The position numbers were made by a program, and so were the translations under genes. From NCBI GenBank assembly GCA_964490325.1, contig CAZBBX010000022.1:1-36461 (forward strand): a DNA stretch of 36,461 nucleotides. The letters run 5' to 3'. A model generated the notes under the pieces. The model saw only the letters and a list, made by a program, of their open reading frames with translations. It ran no database searches and had not been told where the DNA came from. The DNA is from DAOPJM01 sp964490325 (lineage in GTDB: Bacteria > Bacillota > Clostridia > Christensenellales > CAG-138). Position 1 is the stretch's first letter, and each line of letters opens with the position of its first letter. Positions 15,627 to 22,228 of this stretch are shown in pieces.

Positions 15627-15655
15627 ATATTAGCGTAAAAATCACGGATTGTAAA
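15627..15655 (-). promoter_or_regulatory. Promoter of the GNAT-thiolase-DUF35 cluster
   Basis: On the minus strand TTTACA (15655-15650) and TAATAT (15632-15627) are separated by 17 nt. An inverted repeat GCGAA-N8-TTCGC (15601-15618) lies at the expected start of the transcript. A further TATAAT (15595-15590) lacks a matching -35 box. Confidence 0.6.
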
Positions 15656-15662
15656 GACCATC

Positions 15663-15881
15663 TTGCAAAATATATCCGCATTTTAGGCCTAAAATACCAG
15701 AATTGCAATATATTTGCAGGATTGATAATTTGTTCCTTCATTTTTGCTTTGGAAAATCTTGCATCAATATGTGTTTTTCGATGAAATCGCGTCTTGACGG
15801 CGCCGCTTTCCGCTTCCATTTTTGCTTTTTGCATGAAAATTTGCAAAAAAAACTTTACGGAAAAATTGTGAACTTTTCACA
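15663..15881. promoter_or_regulatory. AT-rich upstream region with palindromes and six TTGCA half-sites
   Basis: This gene-free stretch upstream of the cluster promoter has a perfect 16-bp palindrome ATTTTAGGCCTAAAAT (15680-15695), centred about 67 bp before the inferred start. TTGCA occurs at 15663, 15703, 15714, 15759, 15829 and 15841. TGCAA-N5-TTGCA is at 15704-15718, and TGTGAA-CTT-TTCACA is at 15867-15881. These look like operator sites, some at an activator-like distance; the regulator is not in the window. Confidence 0.45.
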
Positions 15882-15897
15882 TAAAAACGGGAGAATG

Positions 15898-15928
15898 CAT
15901 AAAGAGGGCGGGAAACGCGTCCCGCCCT
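15898..15928 (-). terminator. Terminator of metG
   Basis: AGGGCGGG (minus 15928-15921) pairs with CCCGCCCT (15912-15905) around an 8-nt loop, followed by a weak CTTTAT tract. It lies 40 nt after the metG stop codon. Confidence 0.7.
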
Positions 15929-15967
15929 GTCGTTTGGCCGTTGAAAATGGCTTTTCGGCGCTGTATT

Positions 15968-17956
15968 TTAGCGAACGGTGCAGCCGTCGGGCAGATCGAT
16001 CAAAGGACCGATCAAAGAAAGCTGCTCATCGGCGTCATCCGAAGCGCAGAGGATCATGCCGCAGCTCTCCACGCCGCAGAGCGTGACGGGCTTGAGATTG
16101 GCCACCAGCACCACCGTTTTGCCTGTCAGCTGCTCGGGCGTATACCATTTTTTAATACCCGACGCTACGGTGCGCGTCTCGCCGCCCACGGAAAGCGTGA
16201 GCTTGAGCAGCTTCTTGGAGCGCTTGACCTCCTCGCAGGAGAGCACCTTGGCAAGCTTCAGCTCGACCTTATCAAAGTCCTCATAGTCGATGAGGGGCTT
16301 GTGCGCGGGCTGCTCGGCGGGAGCGGCGGCGGGCTGCTCCTTCGCAGGCTGCCGCTCCTCGGCGGCGGGCTTTGCGTTTGCAAGGGCGAACGCCTCCGCC
16401 TGCTCTGCCACGAGCTTGGGGTCAAGGCGGGCAAAGAGGATCTCGGGCGTGTCCGTGACGCTGTTGCCGTCCTTGTAGAGGCCGAAGGTGCCAAGCGTGT
16501 CCAAGCTGCGCGGCGCATCGTTGAGCTGCTTATGGATGCGCTTTGCCGTATCGGGCAGGAAGGGTGCCAGCAGGTTTGCGCCTATGGAGATGCTCTCGAC
16601 CAGATTGTACAGCACCTCGCTCAGCCGTTCACGCTTGCTTTCATCCTTTGCCAGCGCCCAAGGCGCCGTCTCGTCGATGTACTTGTTGCAGCGCTTGAAC
16701 AGCACGAACAGCTCGCTGAGGGCGTCCGCCACCTTAAGCTCGTTCATGCACGCCGTCACCTTGTCGGCGACGCCTGTGGCGAGGGTCTTCAGCTCCTCAT
16801 CGATGGGCTCTGTGACGCCGCTGCGAGTCACAACGCCGTCAAAGTACTTGCGCGACATGGCCACCGTGCGGTTGACAAGGTTGCCCAGCGTATTGGCAAG
16901 GTCGGTGTTGACGCGCTCGGTGATAAGCTCCCAGCCGATCTGCCCATCATTGTCAAAGGGCGTTTCGTGCAGCACGAAGTAACGCACCGCATCCACGCCG
17001 AACACGGCGCACAGCTCATCGGCATACAGCACGTTGCCCTTGGACTTGGACATCTTGCCCTCGCCCTGCAGCAGCCACGGATGGCCGAAGATCTGCTTGG
17101 GCAGCGGCAGGTCGAGCGCCATAAGGAAGATCGGCCAGTAGATCGTGTGGAAGCGGATGATGTCCTTGCCGATCAGATGCAGGTCGGCAGGCCAGAGCTT
17201 TTTGAACTGCTCGCTGCTGTTGCCGCCGCAGTCGTAGCCGATGCCCGTGATGTAGTTCGTGAGCGCGTCCAGCCACACATAGACCACATGCTTATCGTCG
17301 AAGTCCACGGGGACGCCCCACTTGAAGGAGCTGCGCGACACGCACAGATCCTGCAGACCGGGCAAGAGGAAGTTTTTCATCATCTCGTTCTTGCGGGAGA
17401 CGGGGCGGATGAAATCGGGATGGCTGTTGATATACTCGATCAGGCGCGGGGCGTACTTGCTCATACGGAAGAAGTAGGCCTCCTCGCTTGCGGGCACGCA
17501 GTCGCCGCCGCAGTCGGGACACTTGCCGTCCTTGAGCTGGGACTGCGTGAAGAAGGACTCGCAGGGAACGCAGTACAGTCCCTCGTAGCTGCCCTTATAG
17601 ATGTCCCCCTGCTCATAGAGCTTGCGAAAGATCTTTTGCACCTCGGCGACATGGTCGGCGTCCGTTGTGCGGATGAACTTGTCGTAGGAGGTTCCCACCA
17701 GATTCCATATGCGGCGGATCTCCCCCGCCACGCCGTCCACGAAGCTCTGCTCGCTCACGCCCGCTGCGCGAGCCTTATCCTCGATCTTTTGGCCGTGCTC
17801 GTCGGTACCCGTTTGAAAGAACACATCGTAGCCCTCGAAGCGCTTGTAGCGGGCAATGCTGTCCGCAAGAATGGCCTCGTAGGTGTTGCCGATGTGCGGC
17901 TTGCCCGAGGTGTACGCGATGGCTGTCGTGATATAGTACTTTTTCTTCTGTTCCAT
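15968..17956 (-). CDS. metG: Methionyl-tRNA synthetase with C-terminal tRNA-binding domain
   Basis: A 662-residue class I aminoacyl-tRNA synthetase that charges tRNA-Met with methionine. HIGN is at 21-24 within GKPHIGN, the four zinc cysteines are Cys129, Cys132, Cys146 and Cys149, and KMSKS is at 301-305. An Ala/Pro/Glu-rich linker (about 525-550) leads to a C-terminal Trbp111-type tRNA-binding OB domain (from DYEDFDKVELKLAKVL). Length and architecture are those of Firmicute MetS. AAAGGAG lies 7 nt before the ATG. Expression is controlled by a T-box leader immediately upstream (17973-18206) whose specifier reads ATG. The terminator is at 15898-15928. Nothing is unusual in the protein. Confidence 0.97.
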   Translation of the reverse strand: MEQKKKYYITTAIAYTSGKPHIGNTYEAILADSIARYKRFEGYDVFFQTGTDEHGQKIEDKARAAGVSEQSFVDGVAGEIRRIWNLVGTSYDKFIRTTDADHVAEVQKIFRKLYEQGDIYKGSYEGLYCVPCESFFTQSQLKDGKCPDCGGDCVPASEEAYFFRMSKYAPRLIEYINSHPDFIRPVSRKNEMMKNFLLPGLQDLCVSRSSFKWGVPVDFDDKHVVYVWLDALTNYITGIGYDCGGNSSEQFKKLWPADLHLIGKDIIRFHTIYWPIFLMALDLPLPKQIFGHPWLLQGEGKMSKSKGNVLYADELCAVFGVDAVRYFVLHETPFDNDGQIGWELITERVNTDLANTLGNLVNRTVAMSRKYFDGVVTRSGVTEPIDEELKTLATGVADKVTACMNELKVADALSELFVLFKRCNKYIDETAPWALAKDESKRERLSEVLYNLVESISIGANLLAPFLPDTAKRIHKQLNDAPRSLDTLGTFGLYKDGNSVTDTPEILFARLDPKLVAEQAEAFALANAKPAAEERQPAKEQPAAAPAEQPAHKPLIDYEDFDKVELKLAKVLSCEEVKRSKKLLKLTLSVGGETRTVASGIKKWYTPEQLTGKTVVLVANLKPVTLCGVESCGMILCASDDADEQLSLIGPLIDLPDGCTVR

Positions 17957-17972
17957 GGTTTGCTCCTTTATG

Positions 17973-18206
17973 AAAAAATAAACGTGCCGCCCGTAAGGAC
18001 GACACGCAAAGCGTTCGTATGACCACCCTACTTCCCCGAAACGGGGGCATAAGTTGCTGCTTTAACGGGCAGGACCCGCGCACGCTCACATTTTGCCGCT
18101 CACGCACGACGCTCCGGAACCATGTTCGGCGAGCTTTTGCGCAGCGGGTTCTCAGCTTGCCCCGCCTCTCTTTGGCGCTTCCTTCGCTTACTCATTCTTT
18201 CACAGC
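17973..18206 (-). ncRNA. T-box leader of metG, methionine specifier
   Basis: The leader, read on the minus strand, shows in order: an AGTA element; AGAGAG followed by GCTGAGAACCCGC (distal Stem I); a GAAC-ATG-GTTCC context whose specifier ATG is at 18123-18121; and the T-box core AGTAGGGTGG (GGGTGG at 18028-18023), which pairs with the tRNA acceptor end. A 10-bp terminator stem with a TTAC loop (18006-17983) follows, then TTTATTTTTT. Uncharged tRNA-Met would stabilise the antiterminator and allow metG transcription. A methionine T-box in front of metG is expected in Clostridia. Confidence 0.9.
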
Positions 18207-18212
18207 AGACAC

Positions 18213-18241
18213 ATTGTATCAGCAGCTTTGGCCTTTGTCAA
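18213..18241 (-). promoter_or_regulatory. Promoter of the metG T-box transcript
   Basis: On the minus strand TTGACA (18241-18236) and TACAAT (18218-18213) are separated by 17 nt. The inferred start near 18206 places the whole T-box in the leader. Confidence 0.8.
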
Positions 18242-18302
18242 GCCGAAACCATACGAAAATACTGCCGAAAAAGGCTGTGAAAACGCCGCGCAGGGCAGGG
18301 TC

Positions 18303-19406
18303 TCAATACCCGTATTGGCCGCTGTACAGGATCTTGTTGGCAACGAACGCCGCTGCCTCCTCAGCGCTCATGCCGCTGTTCATGCAGTCCCCATAGGTGT
18401 TCTCCAAGTTGCTCAGAGCGCCCTCGTCGAACCAGATCGGATCCCAATCCATAATTGTGTAATTTTCGTTTATGTAGCTGCGGAAGTATTCAAAATCGTC
18501 ACCGCTGATGATGTTGCCCTTATAGCGGTAGACCGCATAGCAGTCTTCGTAAACAACGTCGGGATACACATTGGCGTAGTCGTAGTCCGCCTGCGGCAGG
18601 AGGGTCTCCGCATCCGTGCTGCTGAACCCTTCCAGCAGGGGTTCAAAGAAGACGCCTGCCGCCGCGTCGCACAGATAGATGGAATAGTAGCTGTCCGCCC
18701 TTGTTCCCCACTCCCCTTCAACCAAGTACACCATGTTTCCCGTTTCGGGGGATCTGTATTTGTCAATGGGCATCGGCTGATAGGCATAGTCCATCGGCAT
18801 GCCGCAGGGAAACGTGGTCGTGCTCTGCAGGCAGTTGCCCGAAATGTAGTACACCGTCAGGCAGTTGTCGGTGGCCACATTGTCGATGTAGGAAAGGTGC
18901 AGCAGCTCGGGGACGCCGTTATTGTCCACATCCACCAGCAGGAACGTCAGTATGGGCATGAATTCGCTGCCCTCCATTGTTTGATAGATGAGGTACTCCA
19001 GCTGCTCTGCGTAGAGACTTCGCCAGTCCGACGGTGCAACAGGCGAGGGCGTACAGCGTGCTGTGGAGGCAGCGGTGGATCTTGGCGTGACCTGCTCCGT
19101 GGGTCTTGCCGTGGCTCTTGCAGTGGCGGTGGATGCAGCGGCGAAAGCCGTGTCCGCAGGACGGGACGTTTGGCTTGGCAGGCTCGCAGCATCGCTGTGG
19201 AAGCCGAACAGCTCGCTAAGGTCATGACTCTCGGGCGAAGCATGCGCGCTGCCCCAAGTGTCTTCAAGGCTGCTGCCGCTCTCGGTGCCAAGGAGTGTGC
19301 GCAGGCTTCTGCGGCTGCAGCCAAAGCAGCTGCACAGCAGGATGCACAGCAGGCAGACAAGCAAGCTCTTTCCCCACATACGCAGGATCGATCGTTTGTG
19401 TTGCAT
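18303..19406 (-). CDS. Putative lipoprotein of unknown function with Ala/Thr-rich linker
   Basis: A 367-residue exported protein. The N-terminal basic-hydrophobic signal (about 5-25) ends in a Cys-rich stretch (LLCSCFGC) that probably contains a lipobox. A low-complexity Ala/Thr/Ser/Pro segment (about 75-125) acts as a cell-wall-spanning linker. The C-terminal domain (about 128-367) carries LLVDVDNNGVPELLHL, a D-x-D-x-N-G-x-x-E loop that resembles calcium-binding EF-hand or VCBS/FG-GAP loops. It is rich in Tyr, Asp and Glu. I do not recognise the family; such proteins are common in Clostridia. AGGGGGAG lies 6 nt before the ATG, and a promoter is at 19501-19529. There is no clear terminator before the metG promoter downstream. 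Confidence 0.72.
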   Translation of the reverse strand: MQHKRSILRMWGKSLLVCLLCILLCSCFGCSRRSLRTLLGTESGSSLEDTWGSAHASPESHDLSELFGFHSDAASLPSQTSRPADTAFAAASTATARATARPTEQVTPRSTAASTARCTPSPVAPSDWRSLYAEQLEYLIYQTMEGSEFMPILTFLLVDVDNNGVPELLHLSYIDNVATDNCLTVYYISGNCLQSTTTFPCGMPMDYAYQPMPIDKYRSPETGNMVYLVEGEWGTRADSYYSIYLCDAAAGVFFEPLLEGFSSTDAETLLPQADYDYANVYPDVVYEDCYAVYRYKGNIISGDDFEYFRSYINENYTIMDWDPIWFDEGALSNLENTYGDCMNSGMSAEEAAAFVANKILYSGQYGY

Positions 19407-19500
19407 CTTCGCTCCCCCTTATATCGTTTTGACTGTACATTTTCGCTTTTTGCCGTTTTTATAACGTTTTTGGTATTTCATTGTTCCCTATTTCGATATC

Positions 19501-19529
19501 ATGATAGTGATGGTTTTCGGCCTTGTCAA
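19501..19529 (-). promoter_or_regulatory. Promoter of the 18303-19406 lipoprotein gene
   Basis: On the minus strand TTGACA (19529-19524) and TATCAT (19506-19501) are separated by 17 nt. A perfect palindrome TATCATGATA (19497-19506) overlaps the -10 box and could be an operator. The leader is about 90 nt. Confidence 0.65.
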
Positions 19530-19584
19530 GCAGTTTTTCTGCTGAAAAACAGGGCATTTCTTACTTTGGATGGGCGCACGGCAT

Positions 19585-19614
19585 AAGAAAAGAGACGCCG
19601 CAAAGGGCGTCTCT
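19585..19614 (-). terminator. Terminator of the pbp-murG-methyltransferase operon
   Basis: AGAGACGCC (minus 19614-19606) pairs with GGCGTCTCT (19599-19591) around a 6-nt loop, followed by TTTTCTTAT. It lies 38 nt after the stop of the methyltransferase gene. Confidence 0.88.
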
Positions 19615-19652
19615 GGCTGAACGGTTGTGGGCTCCGCCGCCTTAGGCCGCGT

Positions 19653-21101
19653 TCAGCGGCGCTCGGCTTTTTGCAGCACGAACACCCAAGGCAGCAGGCC
19701 GCCCGCCTCCGTGCGCTTGCGCTCCAAAAGCGTAAGGGCGGGTTCGTGTGCGATGCAGTCCGCCAAGAGACTGTACTCCATCGTGTACAAAAGCGCCGTG
19801 GCAGACTCGTTCATCAGCTTGGGCAACAGGTGGATAAAGCCCCGATACAGCGTGGTGTTGTCCTGATGGCTGCCCACGCGGTTGCCGAAGGGCAGGTTGG
19901 AGAGAATGAGGTCAAACGGCTCCCGCGCCGTAAAGCGCAGGATGTCGCGGCAAAGAAAGTTTGCCTTGATCTTTCCCGCCGCCGCGTTCTTTCGCGCTAA
20001 CTCCACCGCGCTGCCGCTCTTGTCCACGCCCATCAGCGCCTTGCAGTGCCCAAGCTGCTCCCTTGAAAACAGCAGCGTGCCGCTGCCGCAGAAGGGATCC
20101 AGCACGCGGGGCTGCTCCACGCGCTCGAAGCGGCGCACATACCGCGCCAGCGCCGCCGCCGTGGCGGGCTGCATCGACGCGGGCAGGCTGCCCGCCCGCC
20201 AAGGGTAGCGCGTATCGGGCACGTTCCAAAACTTCCAGTACAGATCGGCGCTGTCCATGTGGCAGTCCACCCGCAGCTCCCGCTCATAGCGCGAGGGGCT
20301 GTTCTCGCCCTCGATGCGCTCCGCCAAGCTGCGGATGAGGCGGGCTCTGTCCTTGGCGTAGCCCCGCAGCTCGATGCGATAGGGCGCGTCCGCACGGTCG
20401 TGCACGGCGGCGGCAAGCGCCTTCGCCTCGGCAGGGACGTTCTTTGCCACGGGCAGCAGCGCCTCGGTCAGGCAGCGCGCCCTGTACAGCTTTGACAGAT
20501 CGTCCGTGACGACGCGCAGCGCTCCGTCCTCCTCCGTGGGAGCAAAGCCCAGTTCGGTCAGCTCCTCCTTGAGGCAGTCCAAAAAACCTTCGGGCGCACA
20601 GCAAAGCAGCGCCGAGGGCTGCGGCAGGGCATACAGCGTTTCTCGCTGCCGCCGCGGGGCGAACTGTTCAAGCGCCTTGCGCCGCGCCAGCTCGATGTCG
20701 GCGATATGCTTGTCCATGCCCTCGCAGTCGGACAGCGGCGCCTTATAAGCGCGCAGACTGTCCTCCGCACCCAAGCTGCCCAGTGCCAGCAGGATGCTGG
20801 GGATGACAAAAAGGGTCGTTTCGCTCTGCGCCATTTCCTGTAAAAGCGGCAGATCGGCAGGCTCACAAAGCGCACCCAACAGCCGCGCAAGGTTCTTGCG
20901 CTGCTTGGGGGAATCGGACTTCCAAAGCCGCCTGAGGATGGCTCGATCGCCAAGCTTTGCGTTGATCGCCTCGCGTTCGCGCTTGCTGCGCGCTAAAAGC
21001 GAGAGCGTGCCAAGCGCCGCAGCAGCGTCCTCGCCCTCTAAGGCGTTCAGCAGGGCGTCCGCCTCCGCGGCGTCGTACAGCTCGTTCGTACCCGCCGTCA
21101 T
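19653..21101 (-). CDS. HEAT-like/THUMP-related RNA methyltransferase
   Basis: A 482-residue protein in three parts. Residues 1-150 are helical, HEAT-like (GTLSLLARSKRERE, RLLGALCEPADLPLLQEMA). Residues 160-320 resemble a THUMP-type RNA-binding region (SKLYRARCLTEALLPVA, YRIELRGYAKDRARLIRSL) with the pre-domain YPWRAGSLPASMQPATAAAL. The C-terminal Rossmann methyltransferase has LDPFCGSGTLL at 334-344 and NLPFG at 402-406, the N-[LP]-P-[FY] signature of N-methylating RNA enzymes such as TrmN/Trm14 and RlmL. It probably methylates a guanosine in tRNA or rRNA. The ATG at 21101 overlaps the murG stop in an ATGA. The N-terminal HEAT-like part is unusual for this family. Confidence 0.78.
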   Translation of the reverse strand: MTAGTNELYDAAEADALLNALEGEDAAAALGTLSLLARSKREREAINAKLGDRAILRRLWKSDSPKQRKNLARLLGALCEPADLPLLQEMAQSETTLFVIPSILLALGSLGAEDSLRAYKAPLSDCEGMDKHIADIELARRKALEQFAPRRQRETLYALPQPSALLCCAPEGFLDCLKEELTELGFAPTEEDGALRVVTDDLSKLYRARCLTEALLPVAKNVPAEAKALAAAVHDRADAPYRIELRGYAKDRARLIRSLAERIEGENSPSRYERELRVDCHMDSADLYWKFWNVPDTRYPWRAGSLPASMQPATAAALARYVRRFERVEQPRVLDPFCGSGTLLFSREQLGHCKALMGVDKSGSAVELARKNAAAGKIKANFLCRDILRFTAREPFDLILSNLPFGNRVGSHQDNTTLYRGFIHLLPKLMNESATALLYTMEYSLLADCIAHEPALTLLERKRTEAGGLLPWVFVLQKAERR

Positions 21102-22162
21102 GCCTTTGCCGCCTTTACAAGCAGGGAAAGGATGGCGTCCGTTCCGTCGCGCTGCGGCTCCGCCGCCATGGCTGCCTTATAGCGCTCGCGCTCCGAATAG
21201 AGCTTTCTTGCGGCCGCGGTCAGACCCTCCGGCGTGGCCTCGTCCTGCGGATAGTGGACGGCAAAGCCCTTGCGGGCAAAATACTCGGCATTTTGGATCT
21301 GATCGCCGCGGCTTTGAGACAAAGGCAGGGGGATGAGCAGGGCGGGCAAGCCCACCGCCAGATACTCAAACACGGCGTTCGCACCCGCACGGGACACGGC
21401 TATGTCCGCAAGCGCCATGAGGTCGGGAAGCTCACTGTCCACATACTCGTACTGGACATAGCCCGTCTGCGTAAGGCTGTCGTCCTTTAGGCCTTTTCCG
21501 CACAGATGCACCACATCGAACGTTTCCATGAGCGTGGGCAGGGCGGCGCGAACCAGTTCGTTGACAGCCTTTGCGCCCGAACTGCCGCCCATCACAATAA
21601 GTACGGGTTTTTTGCCGCTAAGTCCCGTAAAGGCCAGGCCGCGCTCCCTGTTGCCCTGCAGCAGCTGTGCGCGAATGGGCGTGCCCGTAAAGACGCCCTT
21701 GCCCTTTTTCAGGGTCTTGAGCGTGTCCTCGAAGGTGACGCAGACGGTATCCGCATAGCGGGATGCGATGCGGTTGGCAAGCCCCGGCGTATAGTCCGAC
21801 TCATGCGCGATCACGGGGCAGACGCCCTTTGCCGCCATCACCACGGGTACGGACACAAAGCCCCCCTTGGAGAACAGCACATCGGGCTTGATGGTCTTTA
21901 GGATGCGCTTGGACTGGGCAAAGCCCTTGACCACGCGGAAGGGATCCGTGAAATTGCGCCAGGAGAAATAGCGGCGCAGCTTGCCCCAAGCAACGCTGTG
22001 GTAGCAAACGCCTTCCTCCTTTGCGATGAGCTTTTGTTCGATGCCGTCCGCCGTGCCGATGTAGTGGATCTCCCACTCGCTCCTGTCAAGACGACGCAGT
22101 AAGGCAAGGTTCGGCGTGACATGTCCCGCCGTGCCGCCGCCTGTAAAGACGATCACTTTCAT
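21098..22162 (-). CDS. murG: UDP-GlcNAc:lipid I N-acetylglucosaminyltransferase MurG
   Basis: A 354-residue GT28 glycosyltransferase at the inner face of the membrane. It adds GlcNAc to lipid I to make lipid II for peptidoglycan. The N-terminal glycine-rich loop GGGTAGH is at 8-14, VMGGSSGAKAVNE is the second glycine-rich loop (about 190-202), and SRAGANAVFEYLAVGLPALLIPLP is the UDP-GlcNAc site. GGGGGAG lies 9 nt before the ATG. It follows the penicillin-binding protein gene by 66 bp and overlaps the next gene by 4 bp, so it belongs to one operon. Here murG is away from the usual mraY-murD-ftsW cluster, so a second copy elsewhere in the genome is possible. Confidence 0.93.
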   Translation of the reverse strand: MKVIVFTGGGTAGHVTPNLALLRRLDRSEWEIHYIGTADGIEQKLIAKEEGVCYHSVAWGKLRRYFSWRNFTDPFRVVKGFAQSKRILKTIKPDVLFSKGGFVSVPVVMAAKGVCPVIAHESDYTPGLANRIASRYADTVCVTFEDTLKTLKKGKGVFTGTPIRAQLLQGNRERGLAFTGLSGKKPVLIVMGGSSGAKAVNELVRAALPTLMETFDVVHLCGKGLKDDSLTQTGYVQYEYVDSELPDLMALADIAVSRAGANAVFEYLAVGLPALLIPLPLSQSRGDQIQNAEYFARKGFAVHYPQDEATPEGLTAAARKLYSERERYKAAMAAEPQRDGTDAILSLLVKAAKA

Positions 22163-22228
22163 GTATGCGTTCTCCCCCGTTGCTTTCTATCTATGCGTAT
22201 GCGCGCTTTTTTTGCGCTGTGCCATTGT

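Noticed and set aside
15544..15846. Possible 100-codon gene on the minus strand upstream of the GNAT-like gene
   Set aside because: It has no ribosome binding site or recognisable domain and contains the promoter and palindromes.
15867..15881. TGTGAACTTTTCACA as a Rex or CRP operator
   Set aside because: The arms fit, but the spacing is one base short of both the Rex (N4 centre) and CRP (N6 centre) patterns. It is kept only as an unassigned palindrome.
15941..18022. Open reading frame of 693 codons on the plus strand
   Set aside because: It is the antisense shadow of metG and its leader.
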